In this document: positions 32,711 through 41,390 of the stretch, piece by piece
How the letters are laid out: every line of letters begins with the position of its first letter
How positions within the stretch are numbered: position 1 is the stretch's first letter
NCBI GenBank assembly: GCA_964520985.1
Contig: CAZFPB010000002.1
Span: forward strand, 1 to 64,000
Direction of reading: 5' to 3'
DNA length: 64,000 nt
Source: CAYSGL01 sp964520985
Lineage (GTDB): Bacteria > Pseudomonadota > Alphaproteobacteria > Micavibrionales > Micavibrionaceae
Notes under the pieces: model-generated
Seen by the model: the letters and a program-made list of their open reading frames with translations, nothing else
What the model was told of the DNA's origin: nothing
Database searches by the model: none
Made by a program: the position numbers and the translations under genes

Positions 32711-35700
32711 TATCTACGTTCCTCTTGGATTCGTCGCATTATTTCTCTATCTCTTAGCGTATTATCTTGTGGTTCTTTAGGATTTTCGGTTGTGTTGCTA
32801 TCCGTAACACAGTTTTGGATTTCTGGTTTTTCTTCTTGTTTTGTAGGATCCGTCACAGCTGCTGCTTTACTGCAAGCAGTCGGTGTTAAGTCTCGACGCC
32901 CATTGTAGTTTTTGGGCGGGACAACGAGAGCGACAGTTTCATCTACAATTGCATCTAATCTACGTTGCAACAATTCAGGCTGTTGTACAGCTGTTACGTT
33001 ATTAGTTGTACGAGCATACAACGAGTTTGCAAATTTAATTCGTAACGTTTCACAACTATCCTGAGGAGTAGCTCCACCAACTGGATTTCGTCTAATGATA
33101 TCAGATGGTGTAATTTGGGCCGTTGCACTATATGGCCAGTATGGAACGCCTTTCGGATTTTTGGCGGCGCATGCTTGAGCAAATGTCATTGATCCATTTC
33201 CACTGTTAATGGCTTCAATTAATATCCGAGCACCGCCACTTCCTAAAACGTGAGCCATGTAGAGATCACCGCCTCCATATGTTGCTGTATCTATATACTG
33301 CGATCCAACTGCTTGTATATTTTGCTTGGTGAACAAGCATGCAGCGTAAGCACTATATAATGGATTTTTACGAAGATCCAAAAATTGCTGACTGCCTCTA
33401 GCACCGGATTCAATACCAGTAGCTGGAGTAATAGTTTTAGCGAACAGCGAATAATTTTGTTCCCACGTGCTTTTTAAGAATTGGAACAATCCTGTAGCAG
33501 TTCCACCAGGAGCTACCGCATTAGGATTCCACGTTGATTCTTTATACGCAATGATACCAAGATATTGAGCTGTACATTCTACACTTCCACCGATAATAGG
33601 AAGCCATTGTGCGGCTGCCCAGATAGCATCTTTAATATTTTGTGGAACTTTTGTAGTCCAGTCAATAATGCTATCTGGTCCTGGACAATCAGTTCCAAAT
33701 TTAGTTCCAAGCAAACGTTCTCCGGAAGTGATCGGTGTAGGCGGAGTGAATGTTGGTGTATACGGTAACGCTGGGGAGTTAGTCGCAGTCGTTGGATTTG
33801 AGTCGCATCCAAACGACGTGTTGGTACCACCTTCAAAACACGTACGAACGTTCTTTTCAAAGTCTTCCGTTTGATTGCGCGTATTCTGCAATTCTTCAAA
33901 TGTTGCAGGTTGAGGCAAACCAATCATGTGCAATGTTTGAGTGAATTCTCCACCTTCAAATTCGTGTTCAATCGCAACAACGTAGTAGTATCCATCGAAC
34001 CAGAAACGTTTTGAGTAATCTCCAGTTTTGCTCATCATGATCGTTAGATCATCATTGGCTGATGGCATGAATACGTTCACTTTACAAAATGCAGGAATAT
34101 TAGTCCAATGAGGGAAAGCAGTCGTTTCAGCTTCTCCAATCTCATTATTATTGAGTGCTCTCATTCCAGATTCTTGAGATGTGCGATTTAAGCTACTCAA
34201 TAACCTTGGATTACCTAGAATTTTCATCGTAACATCAGACACTTCCAATGCAGCATGCTTGGAGATAGAATATGCGGATTGAACACGCATACTTTGGTTT
34301 ACGGTGTTGTTTAAACGAGGAGAACGTATTTGAGCGCCAAAAAAGACTGGAATTTTTGCTTTACGTTCAGTAACACCATCAGAGAAACGAGCTGCCTGAT
34401 TGATGAATTTATTGATGTGTGTTGAACGTTGCGGCAACACGTCTACTTGCTGCTTAAACGTATTGGAAATAGTAGCAGTTTGCAAGTATGCTAACCCAAG
34501 ATTTAACTTGAGATCGAAGTTCAAAATATCAATATTCTTTCCAGAATAGATGTAGTCGTATTCAATGGTATTCTGTTTGAGTTTATTTTGATTTTCTTGT
34601 GATATAATACCAGCTTGGTCTGGTGCCATTAATTCAAGTAACGAATCTTGCGGAATCGGAAATCTATCAACTCTATACGTTACATAGAAACGCAGCTCAT
34701 CATCCGCATATCTTGATTGCACAGTTGATTTAATTTTATAATCATACTTGGTGCTATATCTAACACCATTCATTGTAGTATTTTGAATGCCTTCGACACG
34801 TTCACGTTCAATTTCAGGGCATGCTTCTAGCAGCATACGAATAGTGGTTTCAATACTCGATGCTGATTTAAAAATTGGAGGTGAATTGCATGTAGCATTA
34901 TCTTTATATTGCTGGACGTCATTGACAACGATAAATTTAGGATCTTGATAATGTTCGTCGAGTTCAATAGCATATTCAACGTAACAATATCGATCCAACT
35001 CTTCAACAATATCAATATTTGGGGGTGCTGAACGTGTGATAGAATCAATTACACATTGATGATGTTTAAAATATCGTTCATTAATTTTATCTTGCAATGT
35101 TATACACGAATCGGATAACGTTACGACTTGAGCGTTAGGCTTAGGATGAAAGGTTAACCCATCTACTGCTTTTGCATATTGTGGAAGTCGTGCAGCCCCA
35201 TTTGTAATTGCAACGAATGTTAATGAATATTCTCCACCCCTTTCAGTGAAATTTGCAGTTAAATCATATACAATAAACTGTACAGGCAAGATATCAGAAA
35301 TGTAGTCCATTCCATCTTGTCCGTTTTCATCCGTATAACCTACAAAAAAAGTTTTAAGAACCCATACTGCGTTAGCAGAATCAACACCCATTGCTAAGCA
35401 TGATAATACGACATGATCACAAAATAAAATTCCACGAGGTTCTTCAATATCAAGAGATCCTTCCATTGCGCAAGAAGTTCCTTCGTCTTGTGCTGTTGCT
35501 TCAGCTGCCGTTGCCCCATACCAACGAGCACCAACGATTGAGTAGTTGGCATCAGTAGATCCGTTAATTAAAACTACATATTGACCTTCACGAGCATCAC
35601 TCATGTTATTCATCGGAATTGTTTTTACCGGTGAATCTTGTTCGTCTGTGGGATGCTGCCATGCTTCTATTTCATTGATAGAAGCTAATGCGTTTGCTGT

Positions 35701-35781
35701 AGCAGTGCGGTCGCAAACTACTAGCACGTGATAATAGCTATACGAGCGATACTTAGATAATTCATTTAATGGCGTAGCCAT
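32710..35781 (-). CDS. gp27: Baseplate hub gp27 fused to a lytic transglycosylase
   Basis: 1023 residues, against 391 for T4 gp27. Residues about 1-640 carry the hub part, ending in the typical WFDGYYYVVAIEHEFEGGEF, TLHMIGLPQP. After a Pro/Thr-rich linker (665-690), residues about 715-880 are an SLT-type lytic transglycosylase: catalytic Glu748 in AYKESTWNP, GLFQF at 764-768, YLAHVLG-like DLYMAHVLGSGGA. The end is a Lys/Glu-rich tail. Thus the peptidoglycan-cutting activity that T4 places in gp5 is here on the hub. It lies upstream of gp5 with a TAATG overlap. Confidence 0.85.
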   Translation of the reverse strand: MATPLNELSKYRSYSYYHVLVVCDRTATANALASINEIEAWQHPTDEQDSPVKTIPMNNMSDAREGQYVVLINGSTDANYSIVGARWYGATAAEATAQDEGTSCAMEGSLDIEEPRGILFCDHVVLSCLAMGVDSANAVWVLKTFFVGYTDENGQDGMDYISDILPVQFIVYDLTANFTERGGEYSLTFVAITNGAARLPQYAKAVDGLTFHPKPNAQVVTLSDSCITLQDKINERYFKHHQCVIDSITRSAPPNIDIVEELDRYCYVEYAIELDEHYQDPKFIVVNDVQQYKDNATCNSPPIFKSASSIETTIRMLLEACPEIERERVEGIQNTTMNGVRYSTKYDYKIKSTVQSRYADDELRFYVTYRVDRFPIPQDSLLELMAPDQAGIISQENQNKLKQNTIEYDYIYSGKNIDILNFDLKLNLGLAYLQTATISNTFKQQVDVLPQRSTHINKFINQAARFSDGVTERKAKIPVFFGAQIRSPRLNNTVNQSMRVQSAYSISKHAALEVSDVTMKILGNPRLLSSLNRTSQESGMRALNNNEIGEAETTAFPHWTNIPAFCKVNVFMPSANDDLTIMMSKTGDYSKRFWFDGYYYVVAIEHEFEGGEFTQTLHMIGLPQPATFEELQNTRNQTEDFEKNVRTCFEGGTNTSFGCDSNPTTATNSPALPYTPTFTPPTPITSGERLLGTKFGTDCPGPDSIIDWTTKVPQNIKDAIWAAAQWLPIIGGSVECTAQYLGIIAYKESTWNPNAVAPGGTATGLFQFLKSTWEQNYSLFAKTITPATGIESGARGSQQFLDLRKNPLYSAYAACLFTKQNIQAVGSQYIDTATYGGGDLYMAHVLGSGGARILIEAINSGNGSMTFAQACAAKNPKGVPYWPYSATAQITPSDIIRRNPVGGATPQDSCETLRIKFANSLYARTTNNVTAVQQPELLQRRLDAIVDETVALVVPPKNYNGRRDLTPTACSKAAAVTDPTKQEEKPEIQNCVTDSNTTENPKEPQDNTLRDREIMRRIQEERR

Positions 35782-35791
35782 GGATTCTCAC

Positions 35792-36124
35792 TTAGATAAC
35801 ATTACTTGGCGATTTATTCAAGAATTCTTGATGAACTCGTGAAGGAAGAGGTACTGTAATTACAGCTCCTTCAACAAACTCTGCATTGATATCTACAATA
35901 GAGTTAAATTGCAGAATAACCCAATCGTATGAAGCTCTCCCGTATAAATCGTATGCCATAAGATCTGGACGTAAAGCATATTTAGCTTCGATTACCACTG
36001 GGACATCTGTAGCAGATTTTGTAAATTTTCGTCGTTCCCACCATCCAAGTCTGTCAGGAAATTGTGTAGTTGTTCCACCTTGAACATATCTGCTAGTTCT
36101 GTGGTTTGTTGATCTTATGCTCAT
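35792..36124 (-). CDS. gp53: Baseplate wedge protein gp53-like
   Basis: 110 residues (T4 gp53 is 196). The core ALRPDLMAYDLYGRASYDWVILQFNSIVD, then FVEGAVITVP is the LysM-like domain shared by gp53 and tail protein X, which clamps baseplate wedges around the hub. The N-terminal RYVQGGTTTQFPDRLGWWERRKF is also typical of the short gp53 forms. It sits between gp48 and gp27 with gaps of 8 and 10 bases. Confidence 0.8.
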   Translation of the reverse strand: MSIRSTNHRTSRYVQGGTTTQFPDRLGWWERRKFTKSATDVPVVIEAKYALRPDLMAYDLYGRASYDWVILQFNSIVDINAEFVEGAVITVPLPSRVHQEFLNKSPSNVI

Positions 36125-36132
36125 ATGTAGCC

Positions 36133-36876
36133 TCAGAAATTAGGAAGTTTTCCATTTTTGTAATCGTTTAATGAGAATCTAGCAAATTCAGCTGGCGAGT
36201 GCGTTTCAACTAAAGCAATCGTAACGTCCATCGCAACTGGAAACGGGCCGCTGCCATCAGAACACGGAATATAATCAACGTCTTCTGGGTAGTCGATACT
36301 CAAATTAGTCATTACAACTGGAATACGGTTTAAGTTTGGAATTCCGCTAGTGCGACCATCTTGTCCTGTAGAAGAATATCCATATAGATATAATACTTCA
36401 GGTGGCGCGCCCAGCATTTCAAATCCAACGAGCTGATCCAGCATTGATATACGTGTTTGAATTGAACTCGTCGTTGTCTCACCTCCAGTTGGAAGAAATT
36501 CACTGTCAAAAATATCAGGCTGATTGAGACGTTCCTGTAATGCAGCTCTTTCACGACGCGCTTCTACGTTTTCTTGTGTTAACGTACTGCTTCGTGTTCC
36601 GAACCACGGAAATCGAAATGAACGTAACGTCTGGAGATATACTTTGTTGATTCTTGCTTCTTCAGATGTTCGTGCTATGAATTTCGCACCAATAGAGAAT
36701 TGTCTGCTTTCGGTGTTTTTGTATACTTGAACACTTCCAGGCATGTGCACTGGAGTTACTGCAGAATATGTTACTGATCCTTGTTCTGACAGAGATGGCG
36801 TGTTTTCAAAAATGACTCGCAAGCGCGGATCACGCACTGCTATCAGTTTAACTTTATAAATATTGATATCCGCCAT
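36133..36876 (-). CDS. gp48: Baseplate tube cap gp48-like
   Basis: 247 residues (T4 gp48 is 364). It binds the hub and forms the first tube-like ring above it. Visible features are VIFENTPSLSEQGSVTYSAV, a SRQFSIGAKFIARTSEEA strand pair, LQTLRSFRFPWFG, LGAPPEVLYLYGY and IPVVMTNLSIDYPEDVDYIP, then VAMDVTIALVETHSPAEF, resembling the C-terminal half of gp48. GAGGG Shine-Dalgarno; first gene of the gp48-53-27-5 hub unit. Confidence 0.75.
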   Translation of the reverse strand: MADINIYKVKLIAVRDPRLRVIFENTPSLSEQGSVTYSAVTPVHMPGSVQVYKNTESRQFSIGAKFIARTSEEARINKVYLQTLRSFRFPWFGTRSSTLTQENVEARRERAALQERLNQPDIFDSEFLPTGGETTTSSIQTRISMLDQLVGFEMLGAPPEVLYLYGYSSTGQDGRTSGIPNLNRIPVVMTNLSIDYPEDVDYIPCSDGSGPFPVAMDVTIALVETHSPAEFARFSLNDYKNGKLPNF

Positions 36877-36901
36877 TAAATAACCCTCATTACAATTATT
36901 G

Positions 36902-36909
36902 TATTTATC
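36902..36909 (-). promoter_or_regulatory. Late promoter (GATAAATA)
   Basis: Minus-strand octamer 26 bases before gp48; probably drives the hub genes gp48-gp53-gp27-gp5. Confidence 0.6.
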
Positions 36910-36937
36910 GTCTGGTTCCCACCGAATTTTTGCAGTG

Positions 36938-36965
36938 TTGACTTATTAGGTTACTGTGATATAAT
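36938..36965 (+). promoter_or_regulatory. Sigma70-like promoter of gene 55
   Basis: TTGACT (36938-36943), 16-base spacer, TATAAT (36960-36965), 39 bases before the gp55 ATG. It would be read by unmodified host RNA polymerase, so the late sigma factor can be made before late transcription begins. Confidence 0.75.
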
Positions 36966-37003
36966 CCTGTAATATAACAAAAATAATAAAATAGGCAGTA
37001 CAC

Positions 37004-37552
37004 ATGACTACAACAAAGAATCCAAAAGCGCCGGCTACAACAAAAAGCGGCAAACCCATATATCTCAAAAATAAAGATTTGCTGGAAGAGGTTAAACGTT
37101 GCAAACAAACGGGTGTAATGTCTGACACATTAGCGAGAATGCTCCAGTTGTTATGTGCAAAATATGCAAAGAAAGGCAACTACGTAAATTACACATACAA
37201 TGAAGATATGCAGGCGTATGCAATGCTAATGTTAGTACGTACGTGGGCATCATTTAATCCAGAGAAGAGTAGTAACCCATTCGCATTTTATACTCAGTGC
37301 ATTAAGCACAGCTTAATCCAATATCTCAATCAAGAAAAACGACACCGTATGATTCGTGATACATTATTAGTAGAGCAGGGATTAGATCCATCATTTTCAT
37401 TCCAAGAAAGCTATTCTGATTCTCACATCGTCGACGACGAGGAAGACTATCAGCACCTTCAGCAAATTCACCACGAAACGAACAGTCAATTAGAAAGTGA
37501 AGCTGTTAGCGATGCGGTTGATACTGAAAGTACTAACGATTCAACTCAGTAA
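37004..37552 (+). CDS. gp55: Late sigma factor gp55
   Basis: 182 residues (T4 gp55 is 185). Directs host RNA polymerase to TATAAATA late promoters with the sliding clamp and gp33. Features match T4 gp55: NKDLLEEVKRCKQTG, MLQLLCAKYAKKGNYVNYTYNEDMQAYAMLMLVRTW (sigma region 2-like), FNPEKSSNPFAFYTQCIKHSLIQYLNQEKRHRM, then an acidic tail. No clear region 4, as in T4. Read from a host-type promoter and upstream of gp47-gp46, an order also found in T4. Confidence 0.9.
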   Translation: MTTTKNPKAPATTKSGKPIYLKNKDLLEEVKRCKQTGVMSDTLARMLQLLCAKYAKKGNYVNYTYNEDMQAYAMLMLVRTWASFNPEKSSNPFAFYTQCIKHSLIQYLNQEKRHRMIRDTLLVEQGLDPSFSFQESYSDSHIVDDEEDYQHLQQIHHETNSQLESEAVSDAVDTESTNDSTQ

Positions 37553-37562
37553 TTGTTGACAA

Positions 37563-37587
37563 CCCGTTGAAATAATAATTCAACGGG
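37563..37587 (+). terminator. Hairpin after gene 55, possible weak terminator
   Basis: CCCGTTGA (37563-37570) pairs perfectly with TCAACGGG (37580-37587) over a nine-base AT loop, 10 bases after the gp55 stop. The following TATTACAATCCTT is not a clean T-run, so it may attenuate rather than stop transcription into gp47, or stabilise a 3' end. A TTGACA at 37556-37561 has no good -10 partner. Confidence 0.45.
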
Positions 37588-37628
37588 TATTACAATCCTT
37601 CCAAATAAAAATAAAAAGATGTACAACG

Positions 37629-38690
37629 ATGAAAAAACTAAAACGCGGTGCTTATATAACCGATATTCACTTCGGTCGTAAATCTAATTCTCAGCAACAT
37701 AATCAAGACTGTTTAGATTTTTTAACATGGTTTCGTGAACAAGCTATCGAAAACGATTGTGATTATATTGCTTTTTTAGGCGACTGGAATGAAAACAGAA
37801 CCTCTCTCAATATCGCAACTATGAATTACTCATATCTAGGAGCGAAGTTACTGAATGACATTGGTGTTCCAGTATATTTTTGTGTTGGCAACCATGACTT
37901 GTATCAACGTCACACTCGTGATGTTTATTCTGTCGTTCCGTATAACGAATTCAATAATTTTGTCGTCGTTAATACCCCTACTCTCGTCAAATCTGGGTCT
38001 GATGACGTGTTATTCAGTCCGTTCTTATTCCCCAACGAATATAGCGACTTAAATCAATATAAAAACGTACCTATCTGGGCTGGTCATTTCGAATTCAACG
38101 GATTCGTTTTAACTGGATACAGCCATAAAATGGAACATGGTGCTGATCCTGATTTATTTAAAACACCTCAAGCAATTTATAGTGGGCACTTTCATAAACG
38201 TCAATCTAATAACAACATTCACTATATTGGCAACTGCTTCCCCATGGATTACAGCGATGCTGGTGACACTCGGCGTGGAATGATGATTCATGATCATCAA
38301 ACAAATACACGAACCTTTATAGATTGGAAACAATGTCCTTCGTATATGAAAATTAATTTATCAGATTTGTTGGATAAAATGGATACGATCAAAATCGCTG
38401 ATAATGCTCGTGTTACGTGTATTGCTGATATAGCTATTTCGTACGAAGAGAATCTCGAGATTCGAAAAACATTTGGAGATCAATTCAATTTGCGTGAGTT
38501 CAATATAGATGAATCTACAGCCAGCGATGATGCTTTAACTAATACTATGGTAGATGATAAAACGCTAGAAGACATAGCATTAGATAATGTTAACGATTTG
38601 GTTATACAGATGCTTAATGAAATTAAGGTCGATCAAATCGACAACGACTTATTAATTAAGTTGTACATGGAGATTCAAACTGATGAATGA
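37629..38690 (+). CDS. gp47: Recombination nuclease subunit gp47 (Mre11/SbcD-like)
   Basis: 353 residues (T4 gp47 is 339). Metal-dependent phosphoesterase that with gp46 resects DNA ends and processes host DNA. Motifs in order: TDIHFG (Asp12, His14), GDWNENR (Asp52), GNHD (87-90), AGHFEFNG, and YSGHFHKRQ, all Mre11 motifs. The C-terminal 110 residues are acidic and variable. It overlaps gp46 by eight bases. Confidence 0.95.
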   Translation: MKKLKRGAYITDIHFGRKSNSQQHNQDCLDFLTWFREQAIENDCDYIAFLGDWNENRTSLNIATMNYSYLGAKLLNDIGVPVYFCVGNHDLYQRHTRDVYSVVPYNEFNNFVVVNTPTLVKSGSDDVLFSPFLFPNEYSDLNQYKNVPIWAGHFEFNGFVLTGYSHKMEHGADPDLFKTPQAIYSGHFHKRQSNNNIHYIGNCFPMDYSDAGDTRRGMMIHDHQTNTRTFIDWKQCPSYMKINLSDLLDKMDTIKIADNARVTCIADIAISYEENLEIRKTFGDQFNLREFNIDESTASDDALTNTMVDDKTLEDIALDNVNDLVIQMLNEIKVDQIDNDLLIKLYMEIQTDE

Positions 38691-40422
38691 TTTATATTTT
38701 TACTACGTTACCGTTCGAAACTTCATGAGTTACGGTAATGCACCTACTACTTTCCAATTCGATAAAGGAACCACATTAATTCGTGGAACTAACGGTACAG
38801 GCAAAACCAGCTTGATCAATGCATTGGTGTATGCTCTTTACGATAAAACAATATCACCTATTGCTAAAGATAGCCTAATCAATAACATCAACAAGAAAGA
38901 AATGGAAGTCACTGTAGAATTCTCATCGAATGGAAAAAGATATCGTGTTCGTCGTTTCAGAAAGATGCCAAAGATTGGTAACGATATTCACATCGAAGAG
39001 ATGAATGTTGATGGTAATTTTGTTAGCATTGCGCCAGCATCTCCAAACAACAAAATTATTGAAATCATTGGTATGCCGTACGAATTGTTCGTACGAATTG
39101 TAGTGTTCTCAACCAGCCATGGCTCATTCTTTAAGATGCCAAGCCGTCATGCTTCACAGCCTAACCAATCAGACTTTATTGAAGAATTATTTGGATTAAC
39201 CCTATTAACATCAAAAGCAAATTCATTAAAACAGGTTATATCATGTACAGAAGGTGACATAAAGGTAGCTGAAGGTGAAATTGAAACCATTCAGCGTCAA
39301 CATAGACAGCATCAACAGCAAGTAGATGCAGCAAAGAATCGTATCGTTGATTGGGAAGAACAAAGACAGCGTGATGTTAGAGTTCTTACCCAAAAACTGA
39401 ATATGTTAGAAACTGTTGATATTGAGGGTCAAAGGACAATTCATGAAACGGTTCGCGAATTGACAACTACTAAAAATGAAATATTGAGAGCTATTCAATC
39501 AACACAGAAAGATATATCAATTCTCGATAAATCAAAGGATGACACGTTACGTGAATTAGAAGCGTTGGAAGCAAGTACGTGTCCGTATTGTCGACAATCG
39601 TATCATGACGAACGTAAGTTGTATGAATGTAAGGACACCATTAATCAAGTAACTATCGAGCTTGATCACTCAACTAATGTTCAAACAGAGTTACAGACAC
39701 ATTTACACGAAATTACAGAAGAATTGAATAACTATAAAAATCAAGTTACTGTAGATAACATTGAAGAATTGATTGAATTAAAAGCTCAAAGTGCTGCTCT
39801 CCAGGCTCGCGTCGATTCGCTTAAACAAGCTAACAATCCTCACGAGGGTACTATTGATGAATTAGAAGAAATGTTTAATCAATTGCCTCAAATCAATTAC
39901 GACAAACTGAATCAGTTAACTAAACTGCTTGAGCATCAAAAATTTTTGTTGAAGCTGTTAACGAAAAAAGATAGTTTTGTTCGTAAAGCGTTATTGAACA
40001 AAAATATTCCGTTCCTTAATGAGCGACTTCAGACTTATCTTAAAGAGATGGGGCTGCCACACAAAGTGGAATTCACTCATGAGATGACTGCGAAAATTAC
40101 ACAATTTGGTCGTGAGTTGGATGTCGGCAATCTATCAAAAGGACAGATGGCTAGAGTTGATTTTGCGTTGTCTGTAGCGTTCCGAGATGTTAGGCAGATG
40201 TTGCATAGCAAATTAAATGTGTGGATGCTTGACGAAGTGTTAGACGAAGGATTAGACGGTGCTGGTATCGTAAGTGCAGCAAAATTATTACGACGTAAAG
40301 CACAAGACGAAGACATTGCTATGTATGTTATTTCTCACCGTGAAGAAGTGCATGGCACGTTTGATCGATTTGTAGAAATTAGATTTAATCAAGGTTTTAG
40401 TGAGTTAGTGACCGATCAATAA
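38683..40422 (+). CDS. gp46: Recombination ATPase subunit gp46 (Rad50/SbcC-like)
   Basis: 579 residues (T4 gp46 is 560). SMC-type ATPase partner of gp47. Walker A GTNGTGKT at 35-42, coiled coils at about 185-300 and 305-420 separated by a zinc hook CPYC at 300-303, ABC signature LSKGQ at 484-488, Walker B WMLDE at 514-518, and SHREE near 549-553. All motifs are intact. Start inside the gp47 gene suggests coupled translation. Confidence 0.96.
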   Translation: MNDLYFYYVTVRNFMSYGNAPTTFQFDKGTTLIRGTNGTGKTSLINALVYALYDKTISPIAKDSLINNINKKEMEVTVEFSSNGKRYRVRRFRKMPKIGNDIHIEEMNVDGNFVSIAPASPNNKIIEIIGMPYELFVRIVVFSTSHGSFFKMPSRHASQPNQSDFIEELFGLTLLTSKANSLKQVISCTEGDIKVAEGEIETIQRQHRQHQQQVDAAKNRIVDWEEQRQRDVRVLTQKLNMLETVDIEGQRTIHETVRELTTTKNEILRAIQSTQKDISILDKSKDDTLRELEALEASTCPYCRQSYHDERKLYECKDTINQVTIELDHSTNVQTELQTHLHEITEELNNYKNQVTVDNIEELIELKAQSAALQARVDSLKQANNPHEGTIDELEEMFNQLPQINYDKLNQLTKLLEHQKFLLKLLTKKDSFVRKALLNKNIPFLNERLQTYLKEMGLPHKVEFTHEMTAKITQFGRELDVGNLSKGQMARVDFALSVAFRDVRQMLHSKLNVWMLDEVLDEGLDGAGIVSAAKLLRRKAQDEDIAMYVISHREEVHGTFDRFVEIRFNQGFSELVTDQ

Positions 40423-40434
40423 GTAACATAAAAA

Positions 40435-40480
40435 ACGCCCATCGTAAATACCCTAAAAATAGGAGATTTAAAATGGGCGT
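40435..40480 (+). promoter_or_regulatory. RBS-sequestering inverted repeat with internal late-type promoter
   Basis: ACGCCCAT (40435-40442) is the exact complement of ATGGGCGT (40473-40480), which contains the start codon of the resolvase gene. The AGGAG Shine-Dalgarno (40461-40465) is in the loop. The octamer CGTAAATA (40443-40450) lies just right of the left arm, so a transcript started from it would lack that arm and stay open, while read-through from gp46 would fold. T4 genes e, soc and 49 are controlled this way. Confidence 0.55.
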
Positions 40481-40973
40481 GTATTTGGGTATAGATCAGT
40501 CATTAACTTGCACAGGTGTTTGTGTGTTGGATCAAGATTTGAATATTTTAAAAGCAGCAACGATAAGTTCTCCAAACAGCATGGATGAATTTGATCGTGC
40601 ATCTTACATAGCCGCTGTTATTTTGACATATATACAATCGTTCAATCCAACACATGTAATCCTTGAAGGATTAGCGTTTGGTAGTTCAGGTGATGCGACT
40701 CGTAAATTAGCTGGGTTACAATTTGTTATTGTTACTCAGATTAGATCATATTGTGATATTCCAATTTCGATTGTAGCTCCTACCACTCTTAAAAAATTTG
40801 CAACTGGTAGTGGTAAGTCCAAAAAGCCAGTTATGTTAGAACATGTCCCCTCAGAAGCGAAACAGATCTTAACCAGTCATTTCAAGAAGACCAAAGGATT
40901 ATACGACGTAGTCGACGCTTATTTTTTAGCTTCGTACGGCAAATCCAAACTTAACACGCCTATTTCACAATAG
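40473..40973 (+). CDS. RuvC-like Holliday junction resolvase
   Basis: 166 residues, the size of RuvC. Resolves branched DNA before packaging; T4 uses the unrelated endonuclease VII (gene 49) for this. RuvC-type acidic residues are in place: Asp8 in LGIDQSLTCTG, Glu65 in HVILEGLAFG, and Asp145/Asp148 in YDVVDAYFLA. The TLKKFATGSGKSKK loop is the basic segment typical of poxvirus and phage RuvC-like enzymes. AGGAG precedes the ATG. Follows gp46 by 50 bases. Confidence 0.85.
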   Translation: MGVYLGIDQSLTCTGVCVLDQDLNILKAATISSPNSMDEFDRASYIAAVILTYIQSFNPTHVILEGLAFGSSGDATRKLAGLQFVIVTQIRSYCDIPISIVAPTTLKKFATGSGKSKKPVMLEHVPSEAKQILTSHFKKTKGLYDVVDAYFLASYGKSKLNTPISQ

Positions 40974-41390
40974 AAGAGTACTGGCTTATCCAGTGGTTGG
41001 CTGTGTCCCTGGCTATTAAATTAGCAGATGACCGTAAGCCCCTGCAGTTTCGACTGCTAGATCTTGCGCGCGAGGAAAGCATTTGTGCTGGTGTCGTGTA
41101 TCAGACAGTTGTCTTGTTGCACATGCATCGTCTCCAAACAAAGCAAGTAAAAAGATCTGTGTGGCATGACATATATTGCTCCGATATGACTGTAGGCAGT
41201 TGAGGCGCGGTACCCGTACGTGTCTCGAAGAGTTAAAAAATTTTTGACCCTTCAAACGGGGCTATAACTATTGTTGATTGTAATGTTCGTATTTGAGTAG
41301 ATGCATATGTGAATTAAATGCCGTTGCGTCAGCAGGCATTTAATTCACATTCGGTGCGCGAAGCGCGACGATAATTGCTTAGACAAGTCA
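40974..41390. other. 417-base gap without a convincing gene
   Basis: Lies between the convergent resolvase and gp51-like genes. It is GC-richer than its surroundings up to about 41225, with several small hairpins (CTGG-CTTAT-CCAG, AGCA-TTTG-TGCT) and a 16-bp perfect inverted repeat at 41307-41350. No tRNA cloverleaf could be built. A TTG-started frame of 68 codons (40997-41203) is open but resembles nothing recognised. A structured non-coding RNA or a replication/packaging site are possibilities. Confidence 0.5.
41307..41350. repeat. 16-bp perfect inverted repeat
   Basis: ATGTGAATTAAATGCC (41307-41322) and its exact complement (41335-41350) around a 12-base loop. No T-run follows in either direction, so it does not look like an ordinary terminator. 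A shorter GCGCG-AA-GCGCG-like palindrome follows at about 41355-41370. Confidence 0.8.

Noticed and set aside
37556..37584. Second sigma70-like promoter before gp47 (TTGACA at 37556)
   Set aside because: No acceptable -10 element at 16-18 bases; the region is better explained by the 8-bp hairpin.
40997..41203. Open frame of 68 codons in the gap after the resolvase gene
   Set aside because: Starts with TTG, no Shine-Dalgarno, codon choice unlike neighbouring genes and no recognisable family; kept only as a remark under the gap.
40974..41300. Possible tRNA in the GC-richer gap (a GCAG-TTTCGA-CTGC hairpin looks like a T-arm)
   Set aside because: The loop has the wrong length and no acceptor, D or anticodon arms could be built around it.
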